64,000 bases of DNA from Epiperipatus broadwayi (lineage: Eukaryota; Onychophora; Udeonychophora; Euonychophora; Peripatidae): assembly GCA_028023455.1 (NCBI GenBank), contig JAQFVV010006336.1:1382224-1446223 (forward strand), written 5' to 3'. Below the pieces are notes generated by a model. It was not told the origin of the DNA. It did no database searches and worked only from the letters and a program-made list of their open reading frames with translations. This document shows, in pieces, positions 1 to 23,397 of this stretch. How positions within the stretch are numbered: position 1 is the first letter of the stretch; the number at the start of each line of letters is the position of its first letter. A program made the translations under genes and the position numbers.

Positions 1-256
1 GATTACAAAGAGCAGTATAAATTTGTAACAAAGCAGATGAGGAAGCTAAAAATGTCAGGAATCAGGAAGTTGCTTTTATGATTTTTGATAGATGACAATT
101 AATATAGATGATTAATGTAATCATTTAAATTAAAATACAGAGGAAAATGTTCTAAACCTACCATAATAAATTTATAGGAATATAATAAGTAATGATAATT
201 CTAGAAGCTCTCAGAACATCAAATAAAAGTACATAGTAAAATTACATGATCCAATG
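1..256. other. AT-rich non-coding DNA
   Basis: No gene, RNA or clear repeat is visible before the tetranucleotide array. Confidence 0.6.
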
Positions 257-11898
<11,642 letters not shown>

Positions 11899-11910
11899 CT
11901 TATTTAGGAC

Positions 11911-12431
11911 AAACCACTAAACATCAAATGATCTCATTTTTTTATGCTTGCTCATAACTGTTATTAAAACAGGCAAAACTCTTCATACAATAGTGCCACT
12001 CAGTGCAATCCAGAATTGACACCAGAACGCTTGTACATAAAATTCATATCTAATGCTTACTCACCTAATAGACCCACACTAGTTTCTGCCAAAGACACCA
12101 AAATGTATGCATACTAAACTGAGTTCAGAACTATATGACTATATAAGCTAATGAGCTTGAATTGAAAATATTGTGCTTTCAATTTTATTCTCATAGTTTT
12201 GTAGTTAAGTAGAGATAAAAGGTGACTGCTGGAGGATTACATTAGATCCTAAGATGTAGGTGCAGTGCTTTCAGATCCAAGGCTCCTCACTGATAAAAGC
12301 CACAAACCAGAAACTAGTCTGGGATGTTGGATGAGTGGGCACTAGATAAGGATTTTATGCACAAGCCTTCTGACATCCATTCTGGCTTGCACTAGTGGCA
12401 CTGCTGTATGGAGAGTTTTGCCTGTTTTAAT
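11911..12431 (+). mobile_element. Retrozyme-like repeat with hammerhead core and foldback ends (copy 1)
   Basis: This 521-bp element belongs to the same family as the palindrome at 39443-40479. It opens with AAACCACTAA and shares the later blocks, including a GGCAAAACTC block near 11970 whose inverse, GAGTTTTGCC, sits at about 12413-12422. The arms just inside, roughly 11990-12085 and 12300-12390, are inverted copies of one another. The element is flanked by CTTATTTAGGAC (11899-11910) and CTTATTTGAGAC (12432-12443), a probable 12-bp target duplication with two changes. A TATATAAG box lies near 12142. The hammerhead core at 12275-12332 has a changed catalytic base. The family is not known to me by name. 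A small non-autonomous retroelement is the best inference. Confidence 0.7.
12275..12332 (+). ncRNA. Decayed type I hammerhead ribozyme
   Basis: The layout matches a type I hammerhead: a distal stem I half ATCCAA (12275-12280) with partner TTGGAT (12327-12332), a proximal half CTCA with TGGG, the core CTGATAA (12290-12296), then GAAA (12310-12313) and GTC (12317-12319). The standard core is CUGAUGA, so the conserved G8 is A here and self-cleavage should be lost. Stem II is also weakened relative to the copy at 40317. Recognition rests on agreement with that copy. Confidence 0.6.
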
Positions 12432-12862
12432 CTTATTTGAGACAACAGTGTGCAAAAATTTAAAATGCAATTACTAAGTGTTAAAATATTGAATCTCTAG
12501 TTTTTTTTTGAAATCTGAATAATCTCTCAACACATTACATATTTAAGACCAAATAGTGAAATTATTATTTCATAAATAAATGTGTATGTATTAATTAAGT
12601 AGAAACACAGTTATTCTTTAAGTTTGTTTTCTGTTTATCAGTAAACAACCGTTATTATTTACTTCATATCTCTTAGTTAAATTGTTTACCAAATTCCTAA
12701 ATAATCTAATCCAAATTTACTTAACTTTAAACAAAAAAAGGATGTAAGTAAGCAGCAAAATACTTTTTTAAATATTATTCATTTTTTATCTTACTTTTAA
12801 AATGCTATACATTTTTCCATTTTATGAATTTATTTTTTACATAAAAGAATTATAGATTAATG

Positions 12863-12935
12863 ATATCCTTTACACTAATAAAAAATAATTTGGCCTATTA
12901 TCCTTTACACTAATAAAAAATAATTTGGCCTATTA
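12863..12935. repeat. 35-bp tandem duplication
   Basis: The sequence from TCCTTTACAC to GGCCTATTA occurs twice head to tail with a 35-bp period and no visible mismatch (12866 and 12901). It is an exact recent slip or duplication in otherwise old DNA. Confidence 0.9.
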
Positions 12936-13324
12936 TTCTAATGAAGTCCATACTTATAAGATCAATTTTCCAATTTCACATTTATAATTTATTACTGAAT
13001 AATATTTATTAATTCCAGAAGTTTTTTTCATTTTTATTCTATCATTTTTTTTATTTTTATAACACATTTGTGATCAATTATTACCTCACCCCACCAAATA
13101 AAAATAAAATGATTTTTAATAAATATCTCTCCATAATTACAGAATGAATATTTTTATCAATTTTCATATATATAAGGAAGTTTAACCATTGACATAAGGC
13201 TATAAATGATATATCCTATCTCAATATATATAATACTTTCCCATTATTTTAATTATTTCCTTTATAGAAATTTATAAAAATTAAAAAGCTTCTATAATGC
13301 AATATTTAATGAAAATCAACTAAT

Positions 13325-13386
13325 CTTTTGTAGAACTTATGTTTCTGTCAATAAAAACTAATATCATCAGCTACTCAGGAGACCAG
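13325..13386 (-). ncRNA. Possible degenerate hammerhead fold
   Basis: On the minus strand CTGATGA (13364-13370) is followed about 18 bases later by GAAAC (13341-13345), then ATAAGTT. A four-base stem I (GTAG with CTAC) flanks the core. Stem II pairs only with a mismatch and wobbles. No second copy was found in the window, and a chance match in AT-rich DNA is quite possible. Confidence 0.2.
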
Positions 13387-14551
13387 TTGAGTTAACTTCA
13401 AACATAATAACTCAATTTCTATTCATATAGATTTGCAATGCTTAATTTTATTATAAAGTTTGAACTGAATTTTTGCATAGTATGTTTCTGTATATATTGA
13501 AATATTATATGATTTAGCTTACAAATCCTAGCTACATTTCTTATTTTTTTAACATTGTCATCTATGTAAGTAATGTCTTTTTAGTCTTCTGATTAAAGAA
13601 AGTGATTTATTTTTGGTTTTTTAACAAAAGACTGTATTAATAATACAAAAATAAGTAATAATGTGATAATATATTTAATTTAATTGTTTTGTTACTACTG
13701 ACAGCTTCTTTTTCAGCTTGTTTAAGCATTTATATATACTATTAAATAAAAATAATAAACAATAATAAACATATGACTTCATATTTTTGTAATAATGCTC
13801 ACTTAAAAGTTTATTGACAAGCAAGAACAAAATTTATTTAGAACCATTAGTAAATAAATAAATGAAAAATTTAATTAAAAAAATATTAAAAATTAAAATA
13901 TAAAATGAAACTCTAAATTGTATCTGAAACCAAAAAGCAAATTATCTAAGAAAAACTTACTTTTAAAAAATAAAATTATTTGGATTCTGGAAAACACATA
14001 CACAGTATGAATATATATATTAACAGAGAAAGACTGAGATGTCTTTTGCCATATAAAAAAATGAATAAATAAGCAAATTAAAAAAACCAAACAATCACGT
14101 TATTATAATTTGTATGTGTAATTTCAATAAATATTTAAAATTAATAAATCAAAGTAATGGAAATTCACAACAAAATCTTACATAATATTTGAATAAATAA
14201 CTATATATAAACTTAAAATTTTATGTAAAAAATATTTTCATTTCAAGAAGCATTAGTAATTTTATCATAGTTAAAAAAAAAAGAAAAACAACATTTTTTT
14301 GAATTTTAAAAGATATAATTTAATATATCATTTTTTAAATTCATATTCATATAAATATATAATTATACTTCAGGGAAATATAAAAATAATAATAAATAAT
14401 ATTTATATATATTTGATATAATATAGATTTAAAGTATTTATTATATTAACTATCCTTTCTTATTTTATATATATATCTACCAACTAATCACAATAAAATT
14501 TAAATAAACTAGCCAATTAAATTATATGCAACTTACACTTACCAACTATGG

Positions 14552-14949
14552 CAGGGGTCTCCAACCCTATGCCTGCAGGCACCATGGTGCCTGCAGACCA
14601 TTTTACATGTGCCCGCTGCTATCTGAACACGCTAAAAAATTATTTATCTGATACAAATAAATTTAATTTTTAAATTTTCTTTTAAATTATTGTATTATAT
14701 TGTAATCAAATTGTAGGGCATACTATACTTTACAGCATAAAAATATAAACGTTAATTATATATTAAAATTTTATTTTTGAAATAAATATTTTTTTGTACA
14801 TTATGTGTATTATTAACAATATCCAACTGTAAATTTACCTTGAAAAAATAAATGATGCCCACCATCTGGTTGAAAAAAATAAATGGTGCCCGCCACCTGG
14901 CCGGTATTATAGAATCTGCTCTTAAGTGCAAAAAGGTTGGGGACCCCTG
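14552..14949. mobile_element. hAT-type MITE with exact 8-bp target duplication
   Basis: This 398-bp element begins CAGGGGTCTCCAACC and ends GGTTGGGGACCCCTG, imperfect terminal inverted repeats of the hAT/Charlie kind. It is flanked on both sides by AACTATGG (14544-14551 and 14950-14957), a perfect 8-bp duplication as expected for hAT. Near the left end is a short palindrome, GGCACCATGGTGCC. Near the right end two related blocks (GCCCACCATCTGG and GCCCGCCACCTGG) form a diverged direct repeat. The interior is AT-rich with no transposase frame, so it would depend on an enzyme encoded elsewhere. Confidence 0.93.
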
Positions 14950-14957
14950 AACTATGG

Positions 14958-16314
14958 CATCATACTAAAAAAATAGCCAATCAGCTCTTATAATTCAACT
15001 TATTTTGTAAAATAAATACCGTTCAACTGTTGAATGAATATCTCCAAATCTTTCAACATAAGGTGCAAATCCTCTGTACTATAAGTAGCAAATGAAGATC
15101 AATTACATTTTAAATATGAAATATTCAGTATGCAGTTTTCAAATATAAATACTTGTAAAAATTAGATCAAGAAAAAATGGAAATTATATTTAAAAAAATA
15201 ATATTAAATAATAACTCATTAAATTATTAACCAAATATGATATTGCTAAACTAGAAATAATAAAAATGGACTATTTCTATCAATTATATAAGCTAGTTGA
15301 AACCATTATACTATAGGAGTTTATTGGTAGATTCTTTTAGCATGATGTCAGAGTATATGGTAATGGTAAATTGATTCTCTGACCTATTTGAATCTGATTA
15401 AGATAGTTAGCATATTATTCCCTGATGAGCATTATATAGACTTAATTTATAATATAATGGTGTACTAATGATTAATACTAATTTTTGTTTAAAATGACAT
15501 TGATTTTAATTCTGCCTTTGACTAACTAATTTTTCATAATATTAAAGACTAATCATGATGATTTCATGCTTTAAAATCTAATCAGGCTTTAATATAAATA
15601 ATTGTAAGAAAAGAGTTTTGTACATTGTGTCAGAGAAATAGCAGTAGTTTGTTCTAGAATCATATCTTAATTAGTAAGTTTAAGTTATAGAGAAAGTAAT
15701 TGGCTAACTTATTTAAATTTTATTACAAATAGTAAATTTATATTACTTCTGATTTAACTATAAGCATATTTGGTTTATATGTTATTCTCATAATTTTAAA
15801 ATTAAGTGGGTAGTATAAGAAATTCCTAGTGATGGTGATCACATTTTTTTCATCATGAGCTAAACATGCTTTTCTTAAAAGAAAACCAACATCTATAAAA
15901 TATTTAAGCAAATTATTAAACATTTAAATTATTATACAAATGTATAATATATGACATAGATATTACTGCATTTACAAATTTTTTTTGCCATTTTAAATAC
16001 ACACACATATAAAGGTATTTTGTACATATGAATTAATACTTCTTTCTGTCATGCTCAAAATCTGGGAGTCAAATTGATGCGGGGGATATTAAATAGACTT
16101 AAGATTTTGTCAGACATCTGATTCATAATAATCTAAATAACCATTTAATTATTGGTTGTTAAAAGAGTATTTAGCTATTTTTAATTAGGGAATAAAATAA
16201 CAATAGTAAACCATTAAAATTATCATCTTGCAATTCATAAAGCATATTAAAATGCTTTCTTTTTGAGAACTGTTCAAAATGTATTTTCTCCTTAGAGGAT
16301 TATTTAATAGTTGT

Positions 16315-16316
<2 letters not shown>
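14958..16316. other. AT-rich non-coding DNA
   Basis: No gene or recognisable repeat is visible. The minus-strand 61-residue frame at 15738-15923 has no motif. Confidence 0.55.

Positions 16317-16362
<46 letters not shown>
16317..16362. repeat. (TA)n followed by (TG)n
   Basis: A compound microsatellite directly abutting the left arm of a foldback element. Confidence 0.95.
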
Positions 16363-16364
<2 letters not shown>

Positions 16365-16548
16365 ATCACTAGATGGAGCTTTACCAATAGCTCCTAAACA
16401 AGCTTTGTTTACATAAACACCGAGAGAGAATTAAACCATGGTCTAAAGGTGGAGACAACGAAAGAGATATTGAATTCTAATTCTCTTTTGGTGTTTATGT
16501 AAACAAAGCTTGTTTAGGAGCTATTGATAAAGGTCTATCTAGTGATCA
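16363..16548. mobile_element. Short foldback element (MITE) with 70-bp inverted arms
   Basis: The left arm starts TGATCACTAGAT and the right arm ends ATCTAGTGATCA. Between them, about 70 bp on each side are inverted copies with only a few mismatches, including the block CTCCTAAACAAGCTTTG. The loop of roughly 40 bp (about 16436-16473) has no coding potential. No target duplication can be read, because the left flank is a TG repeat. Probably a non-autonomous DNA transposon whose superfamily I cannot assign. Confidence 0.85.
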
Positions 16549-16612
16549 TAAAATGCAAGCTAGAAGCAAGTTATGCAATTTGTAAATTGTTTTGTTTATC
16601 ATATATATATAT

Positions 16613-17982
16613 TGTAACATTTTTCGTATTACTAGGCCTTTACACGCTAATATAAACTGCACGTGAGTTGATCAAGCTATGTCAAAAAAGAAGAAAGTTG
16701 TATTTCTATTCTAAAAACACAGCTATTTTTCCTGATCAACTTCAGCCTATTAATTGTTATGAATTGTGCTATTGACAAAATCAACTTTTAATTTTATTTA
16801 CTATGGGCACCAGAATTCCTAAGAATCTGCTGAAATATGTCGCCAGCACCTCTCGCAAGTTGTAAAACAAAAAAAAAATAAAAAGATTTTTATTATATAT
16901 TTTTTTTAAGGGGCGGTAATTCTACCATAATGAGAATTAATGATTTTTATGATTATTAGTCCTGGGTGTATTGAAACATATTGGCAAAGGTAACTTACGT
17001 TTAAATCTTATTACACTAAAAATAAATTTAATAATAAAAAATAATAACTATTATTAATAACGCACAAATGAGAATTGATATCAGAAATATTTTTTAATTT
17101 TGACAAACTAAAATACTTCATGTTAAGTAGCTAATTAATACCTTAGAGAGAACACATTTAATTCAGGTGGGAAATATCCAGAAAATATAAATATCAGTTA
17201 AAATAAACAAAAAGTTCTTGGTTAAATAAGAGTCTCTCATATAGAAAAATTAAAGTCACTATCGGGATTCTTTTATACGTATATTTTTACGAGTAGTTTT
17301 AAATAGTTAACTTTGTCACAATCAGGATAATTATTCTTACCGGTAAGTTTCATGAATTTAGTAGTAGATAACTATGCATAGTTTTTTGGTTATAATGAGC
17401 TCGGCCTTTTGGTTATTGCTTGATCTTGTGGTCCATTCCCCAGTCGGTCACGAAGGCTTTTCCTGGTGTACATCATTAGGTCCGATGTCTTCAGAAGCTC
17501 CGGTTCACTGCGACATGCCGAATTCCTTCAGCGAAGAGTGATCTTGGATATATCAATGTTATCCAAGACCAACTAGAGAAACAAAATGAACAAGACGTTC
17601 CTTCAACCGGATCCCTCCTTTTTATATCCAGTTTTCAGGACTTCTGCGCATGCTAGTACCATGCCTTTTTAATCTTATCCAGTCTTTATAAATTTTATGT
17701 AATAAAGTCTTTATTTTCTTCAAGTTTTCGGCCATCTTTAATTAATTTGAGTATTTCTACTTTCAGCTTATCTTTTTTTACTTGCTTTTGGAATTCTTTT
17801 GTTCTCTCCAATTACTGTTATTACTAATCACATAAAAAAAATAAGAAGAATAATTCAACCCTCATTGTACGTTTTTTTTTTTTAAAAAAATTACTCAACA
17901 AAATTTTAAATCCACTTTTATCTTTTAGTTTTTTTTTTACCCAATGCCAATATATTTGTAACGTATATAAATAAACGTTACA
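16613..17982 (-). mobile_element. Solo LTR candidate E3
   Basis: A 1,370-bp block starts TGTAACATTT and ends AACGTTACA, giving TG...CA ends with a TGTAAC/GTTACA inverted repeat as in LTRs. It is set exactly between two ATAT tracts (about 16602-16612 and 17983-17996), consistent with an ATAT target duplication. A strong TATA box on the minus strand (17617-17629), preceded in that direction by the GC-rich block GCATGCGCAG, marks a promoter and gives the orientation. The interior is CpG-rich compared with the flanks, so the copy is probably young. No coding region or second LTR was found, hence solo LTR. Confidence 0.65.
17617..17629 (-). promoter_or_regulatory. TATA-type promoter of solo LTR E3
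   Basis: Minus strand reads GGATATAAAAAGG, a good TATA box. GCATGCGCAG, an NRF1-like site, lies about 20 bases upstream. The GC-richer DNA to 17400 would be the transcript leader. Confidence 0.6.
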
Positions 17983-20424
17983 ATATATATATATATTCTA
18001 ACCCAATTAGATATTTATATTATCAAATTAGAAATTTATTTCATTTCTTTTATTTCCAATATATATAATTAATTAGTTTATTTTATTTGCACTTGTGACA
18101 CTAATTTTCTGGTTGTTGTTAAGGCAACCAAAATAAAGCAACATATCCATTAATTTTCCAATATGATCTAAAATACCTTTCATATAATACAATTGTACAT
18201 TCAATTCTCTTAAGCCATGCCACGATTGTAATAACAACAATAATTGATCACTTATTAATTTAAAGAATAATTATAATAATGTTAATCTCAGGGTTCTTTG
18301 TTTCATGTAAGGAAATGCTCGGCAGTATTGTGTTGTCGCATATGACTGTCATTCTGGTCGGCTATAGGAAACATTTATTTTTACTTAAATTCAATGTGTC
18401 TTCATCTCTCATATCAATTGCTATATTATTTAAAGAGATGATAATTCTATTCAATAATGACGTATAATTTTGAATAACACAGCCCTTTTTTTTTTTTTAG
18501 AATCTAAGTCAGAATAATAAAAAGACAAGGGTGCTTTTTGTCCTTCCATCATCCATGACAACACAATAATATAACTAAGATTTATTACTTAGACAATTTA
18601 ACTAAATGGGAATGGAATAATGTGCAACCAAAGTTAATGGTTTGGGAATAAATTCATTTTTTTTTTTTTTATACAAAGGTGAATGTTTAGTCTTAAGTTT
18701 TCAACTCCATAAAGAATTATCATTAAACTAACATATAATGACATATTCCGATCTGCTTAACTTTATTTATCTGGTATATTAAGTCCTTAAGAATTTGGAA
18801 TGATTTCGGACTCAAGAAAAGGTTTTGCAAATATTGTGCAAACACTTATATTTAGCATATAAAAACAAAAAAAATGAATCTACAACAAATTTTAACAAGA
18901 CTATAATTTATTATTATCACAAAAAAAAAATATGAACATTTATTCAATAATCCCATAGTAATACAAAAATATAAAATATAACTGACATTAATCTGTATAC
19001 TCTTTTGGTTATGGACTAGAGGTTACTACTTCTCCCGTATGCAATCATATGGATTGATTAACTAAAAGTACATTTCATTACCAATACATTGTTTATTAAA
19101 TTTTGATAACCTTGTAGAAGCTTTTATTCAAAATTATTGACTATTTTTTTTTTTTGTTCATTTTTTTTTTTTTTAAAAAAAATGATTAATCCAATCATAT
19201 GCAATACGCAAAATATTAAATTTATTTCTAATACATTTACTTTATCTATGGTCTTTAATGGGATAACCTATTCTAATTATAGACCAGTTATCAGAAGTTA
19301 CACTTATCATCTTACATTTAACTTAATGCTAACTTAAGTTATGATACAAATTTTATTCATACGTATAATTTTAAATATGAGTATTATTTAATTACTAACC
19401 AGAATTAAATATTGCATTTGAATATTCCTTCAGTAAATAAGCGTTTTAAAACTACGCAATTTTAATTACTTTCTCCATTGATTTACTTGTCAAATACTAG
19501 CAATATTTAGCAGCACAATACAGATATTGACCCTAGTTACTAACGCACTATTTATACAAAAGTGGATCTTGAGGAACTAACACCTCCAATATAACCTTTA
19601 TCTTGCCCGAACTTTCAAAATTAAGCACAATAATCAACACCTTCCATGGTGGAGCTATCTTTATTTTCACATGAGGAATATGGAATAACCACGAAGGTCT
19701 GTAGAGTAATCTACTACATTAAAATATTTTGGTGGTTTCTTGCCTCTTACTTGGGCATACAACGAACACACACCAAATACAATCCTCTCCTGGGATTTAA
19801 ACGAATAAAGCATACTAAATGCTAGATAAATTCTTGATCGTCCTATCTATGAGAATCGATCACTTAGGTTATAAACATACCCGAACATTATATTTAAAAT
19901 CTTCCTCTCATGGAAAACAAAGCTTTTGGGGAGATCATTTTTCATCCCACAAAATAAATACATTATAATTATTACCTATGCGAATATTAAGCATATACCA
20001 ATGCTATATCTGGGCAGGATAAGTAAATACACTGATTATAATAAACTTATGTTACCGGATATACTTTGATCAACATCTGAAATCAATGGACATCATAGAA
20101 TAAAAGTATAATAATTTTAATTTTAATAAAGGAACATTCAAAATAGTTGGTAGCATACTATCTTAAACTACATAAAGTGGATGTGTTATTTAAGAATAAT
20201 TAGGAATAAATTCCTCAATTAATACAGTATAAATTCGTCTCAAAACTTTAACAAGAAATATTTTGTTATAGCATTTTTTTTTTTTTAGTTACTTCTGATA
20301 ATTTTCAATATTTATTTCACCCCTTAAATATCTAAATATTTTTATTTTACGTATCTAACATACAAAATTTCTACCTACAATTGTATGTAATAATTAAAAC
20401 ATATTTTATAGATTTTTTTTTTTT

Positions 20425-21402
20425 CTTTCGTGTTAAATATCAGCTTAACCTATAATAATTATATTAAAACATACCTTTGTTATTACAAGGCTATTAAATA
20501 TCACTTGACCATACAGACTTTAACCTATGTGATATAACAAAAAAAATACATATTATTTATAACTTAGTTTTAAACAATCATTAATTAACAAGTGCATACT
20601 CTCTCATTAGAAAATGTTTTCTGTTGAGCAATTGGTCCAGGTGAAGAGCTTTATCCAGTTGTATTTCACGAAGCAAGTTTAAAAACAATAAACGCATGGT
20701 ATTATTTCCTTTAAATAAAAGTTTTCTCTTATTTTGTGTGTTTAATAAATTAGGTAAAGAAACATATAGCAGAATTGAAGATTAATTCTTACTTGAATTA
20801 AACTACTACAATTTTGGGATCCAAGAAAATAAAATATACATATTCTAACATAACGAACAGTTGACAATAAACGATAAACATACACAATATTTTTTTTTTT
20901 TATTGACGATACGTATACTTATTAGCTAGCTTACTTATGGACAAAAATGCGCAATTTTCCGAGAGATTATTATGATAATAACTGCAGTCAATTTACGTGT
21001 ACATGAAGTTTTAATAATTCCAACTGATGTATAATATAGTATATCATTTATTTTATCATTAAGTCACTAGGATATTTGGTTTTGTTCATACTTTAGGAAT
21101 TATAATTTTTTTTTTTAACGGTAACTTCTCCGTAAGAATGCCCCTATATGGCTTTCCCTATATTTACTCTGAGAAAGTTTATATTTTTTATATATATATA
21201 TATTTTATACAGGTGCATAATTTAATCTTATTTATCATTATTATTATTTCCAGACAATTCTTGGTGAATAAAACATATTTTAACGTATGTAACTACATTA
21301 CTTGTAAAGGCAGACAATCTTGAGAAAGAGCGCGAAAATGTTTCTAGTTGATTTCCCTTGGTTTCAAAATATTTCTTTCAATTATTATTATTATTTTTTT
21401 TT
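20425..21402. repeat. 978-bp tandem duplication, unit 1
   Basis: Runs from CTTTCGTGTT to a T-run and is repeated at once at 21403. The two units differ by scattered substitutions and small indels. Both end in an ATT-repeat plus T-run, which is the likely site of the duplication. Confidence 0.95.
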
Positions 21403-22381
21403 CTTTCGTGTTAAATATCAACTTAACCTATAATAATTATATTAAAATATACCTTTGTTATTACAAGGCTATTAAATATCACTTGACCATACAGACTTTA
21501 ACCTATGTGATATAACAAAAAAATACATATTATTTATAACTTAGTTTTAAACAATCATTAATTAACAAGTGCATACTCTCTCATTAGAAAATGTTTTCTG
21601 TTGAGCAATTGGTCCAGGTGAAGAGCTTTATCCAGTCGTATTTCATGAAGCAAGTTTAAAAACAATAAACAGCATGGTATTATTTCCTTTAAATAAAAGT
21701 TTTCTCTTATTTTGTGTGTTTGATAAATTAGGTAAAGAAACATATAGCAGAATTGAAGATTAATTCATACTTGAATTAAACTACTACAATTTTGGGATCC
21801 AAGAAAATAAAATATACATATTCTAACATAACGAATAGTTGACGATAGATGATAAACATGCACAATATTTTTATTTATTTATTGACAATACGTATACTTA
21901 TTAGCTAGCTTACTTATGGATGAAAATGCGCAATTTTCCAAGAGATTATTATGATAATAACTGCAGTCAATTTACGTGTACATGAAGTTTTAATAATTCC
22001 AACTGATGTCTAATATAATATATCATTTATTTTTATCATTAAGTCACTAAGATATTTGGTTTTGTTCATACTCTAGGAATTATAAATTTTTTTTAACGGT
22101 AACTTCTCCGTAAGAATGCCCCTATATGGCTTTTCCTATATTTACTCTGAGAAAGTTTATATTTTTTTATATTTTTAAAAAAATATACAGGTGCATAATT
22201 TAATCTTATTTATCATTATTATTATTTCCAGACAATTATTGGTGAATAAAACATATTTTAACGTATGTAACTACATTACTTGTAAAGGCAGACAATATTG
22301 AGAAAGAGCGCGAAAATGTTTCTAGTTGATTTTCCTTGGTTTCAAAATATTTCTTTCAATTATTATTATTATTTTTTTTTT
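21403..22381. repeat. 978-bp tandem duplication, unit 2
   Basis: Second, head-to-tail copy of 20425-21402. The 61-residue minus-strand frame here (21558-21743) is broken in unit 1 by a one-base difference, which argues against it being a gene. Confidence 0.95.
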
Positions 22382-23303
22382 CTATACCAAGAAAATATCA
22401 ATAATGACATAAAGTTAATAAATAATTATTTCTCACTTGGAAATCATTTATCTTCCTTAATTTAGACATAATAACACTTTTTATGATTCCCTTAGTTAAT
22501 TCTGTCATTTTTTTTAAACTTTAGCGTGAGACAATAAACTTTTAAGTATAAAAGGTCTTTAAATAGGTATATGGCAAAGAAAATCAGGATATCTTATCAA
22601 AAAATTTTAGCCACACAATATATTATTAAAATTTTACTTTGATTACATTTATTTCTGCAAAATAAAATGAAAAAATTGAGTTACCAAATTTCAGCACTGT
22701 TCCTTCCTTGAAAACTAAAAGCAGACTATCTCTCTTTTTTTTTTAACTTTAGCGACCTCTTCCAGAAAAATAATCATTTGATTATAACATAAACAAAAGA
22801 AAGGAAAAACCTATTACAATCATATAGTTTTAGTATTATTTACCTGGATTACAAAGTAATTTGACAATATAAAAAAAAAAAAAATAAATACATTAAATTA
22901 ACAATCAGTGATGTATAATTCTTTAAACATTATATTTTTTTTTCTTTCTTTTTTTTTTTTTTACAAAAAGAAATTACCAGAAGTTATTGTGCTTTATGAT
23001 AAGACACTCATCCACTCTCCCCTCTACCCATCCAAAATCAATTACTGTTTAGCTTTTATACCATATTAATTTGCTCTAATTATTAATATCTCAATTAAGT
23101 TATTCATGTTCTCTCTTTAAAATGACATTGAGTTATTAAATCTATTAGTTATTCACCCAAAACATGCCAAAGTGAGTGAATAGCATACTTTATTAATCAA
23201 TTATTGCTATTGTTATTTTATCTTTTTATTTCTTTAAAGAATAGCATTGTTTTCCTGCAGAAATAATGCCAAGTAAACCAAGTGTCAATAACACTAGGTT
23301 ACA

Positions 23304-23325
23304 ATATATATATATATATATATAT

Positions 23326-23394
<69 letters not shown>
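23304..23394. repeat. (TA)n tract between C and A
   Basis: About 90 bp of TA repeat with one TTGTA interruption separates the end of C from the start of A. Confidence 0.97.

Positions 23395-23397
<3 letters not shown>

Larger units (their letters stand above)
12444..14543. other. AT-rich non-coding DNA
   Basis: Apart from the 35-bp duplication and a weak hammerhead-like fold, nothing is visible except A/T runs and short open frames with no recognisable content. Confidence 0.55.
17997..23303 (-). mobile_element. LTR-like element C bounded by (TA)n
   Basis: This 5.3-kb block begins TCTAACCC and ends GGTTACA, immediately inside (TA)n tracts on both sides. Its ends therefore form a TSTAACC inverted repeat and match the ends of E3, E2 and A. 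The part at about 18970-20410 plus 22870-23303 is homologous to the older, CpG-poor block D (46700-48389), which shows it is a repeat family. It holds no long open frame. A 978-bp tandem duplication at 20425-22381 is absent from D. It may be a very long LTR or a non-autonomous element; orientation is inferred from the TG end lying on the right. Confidence 0.5.
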
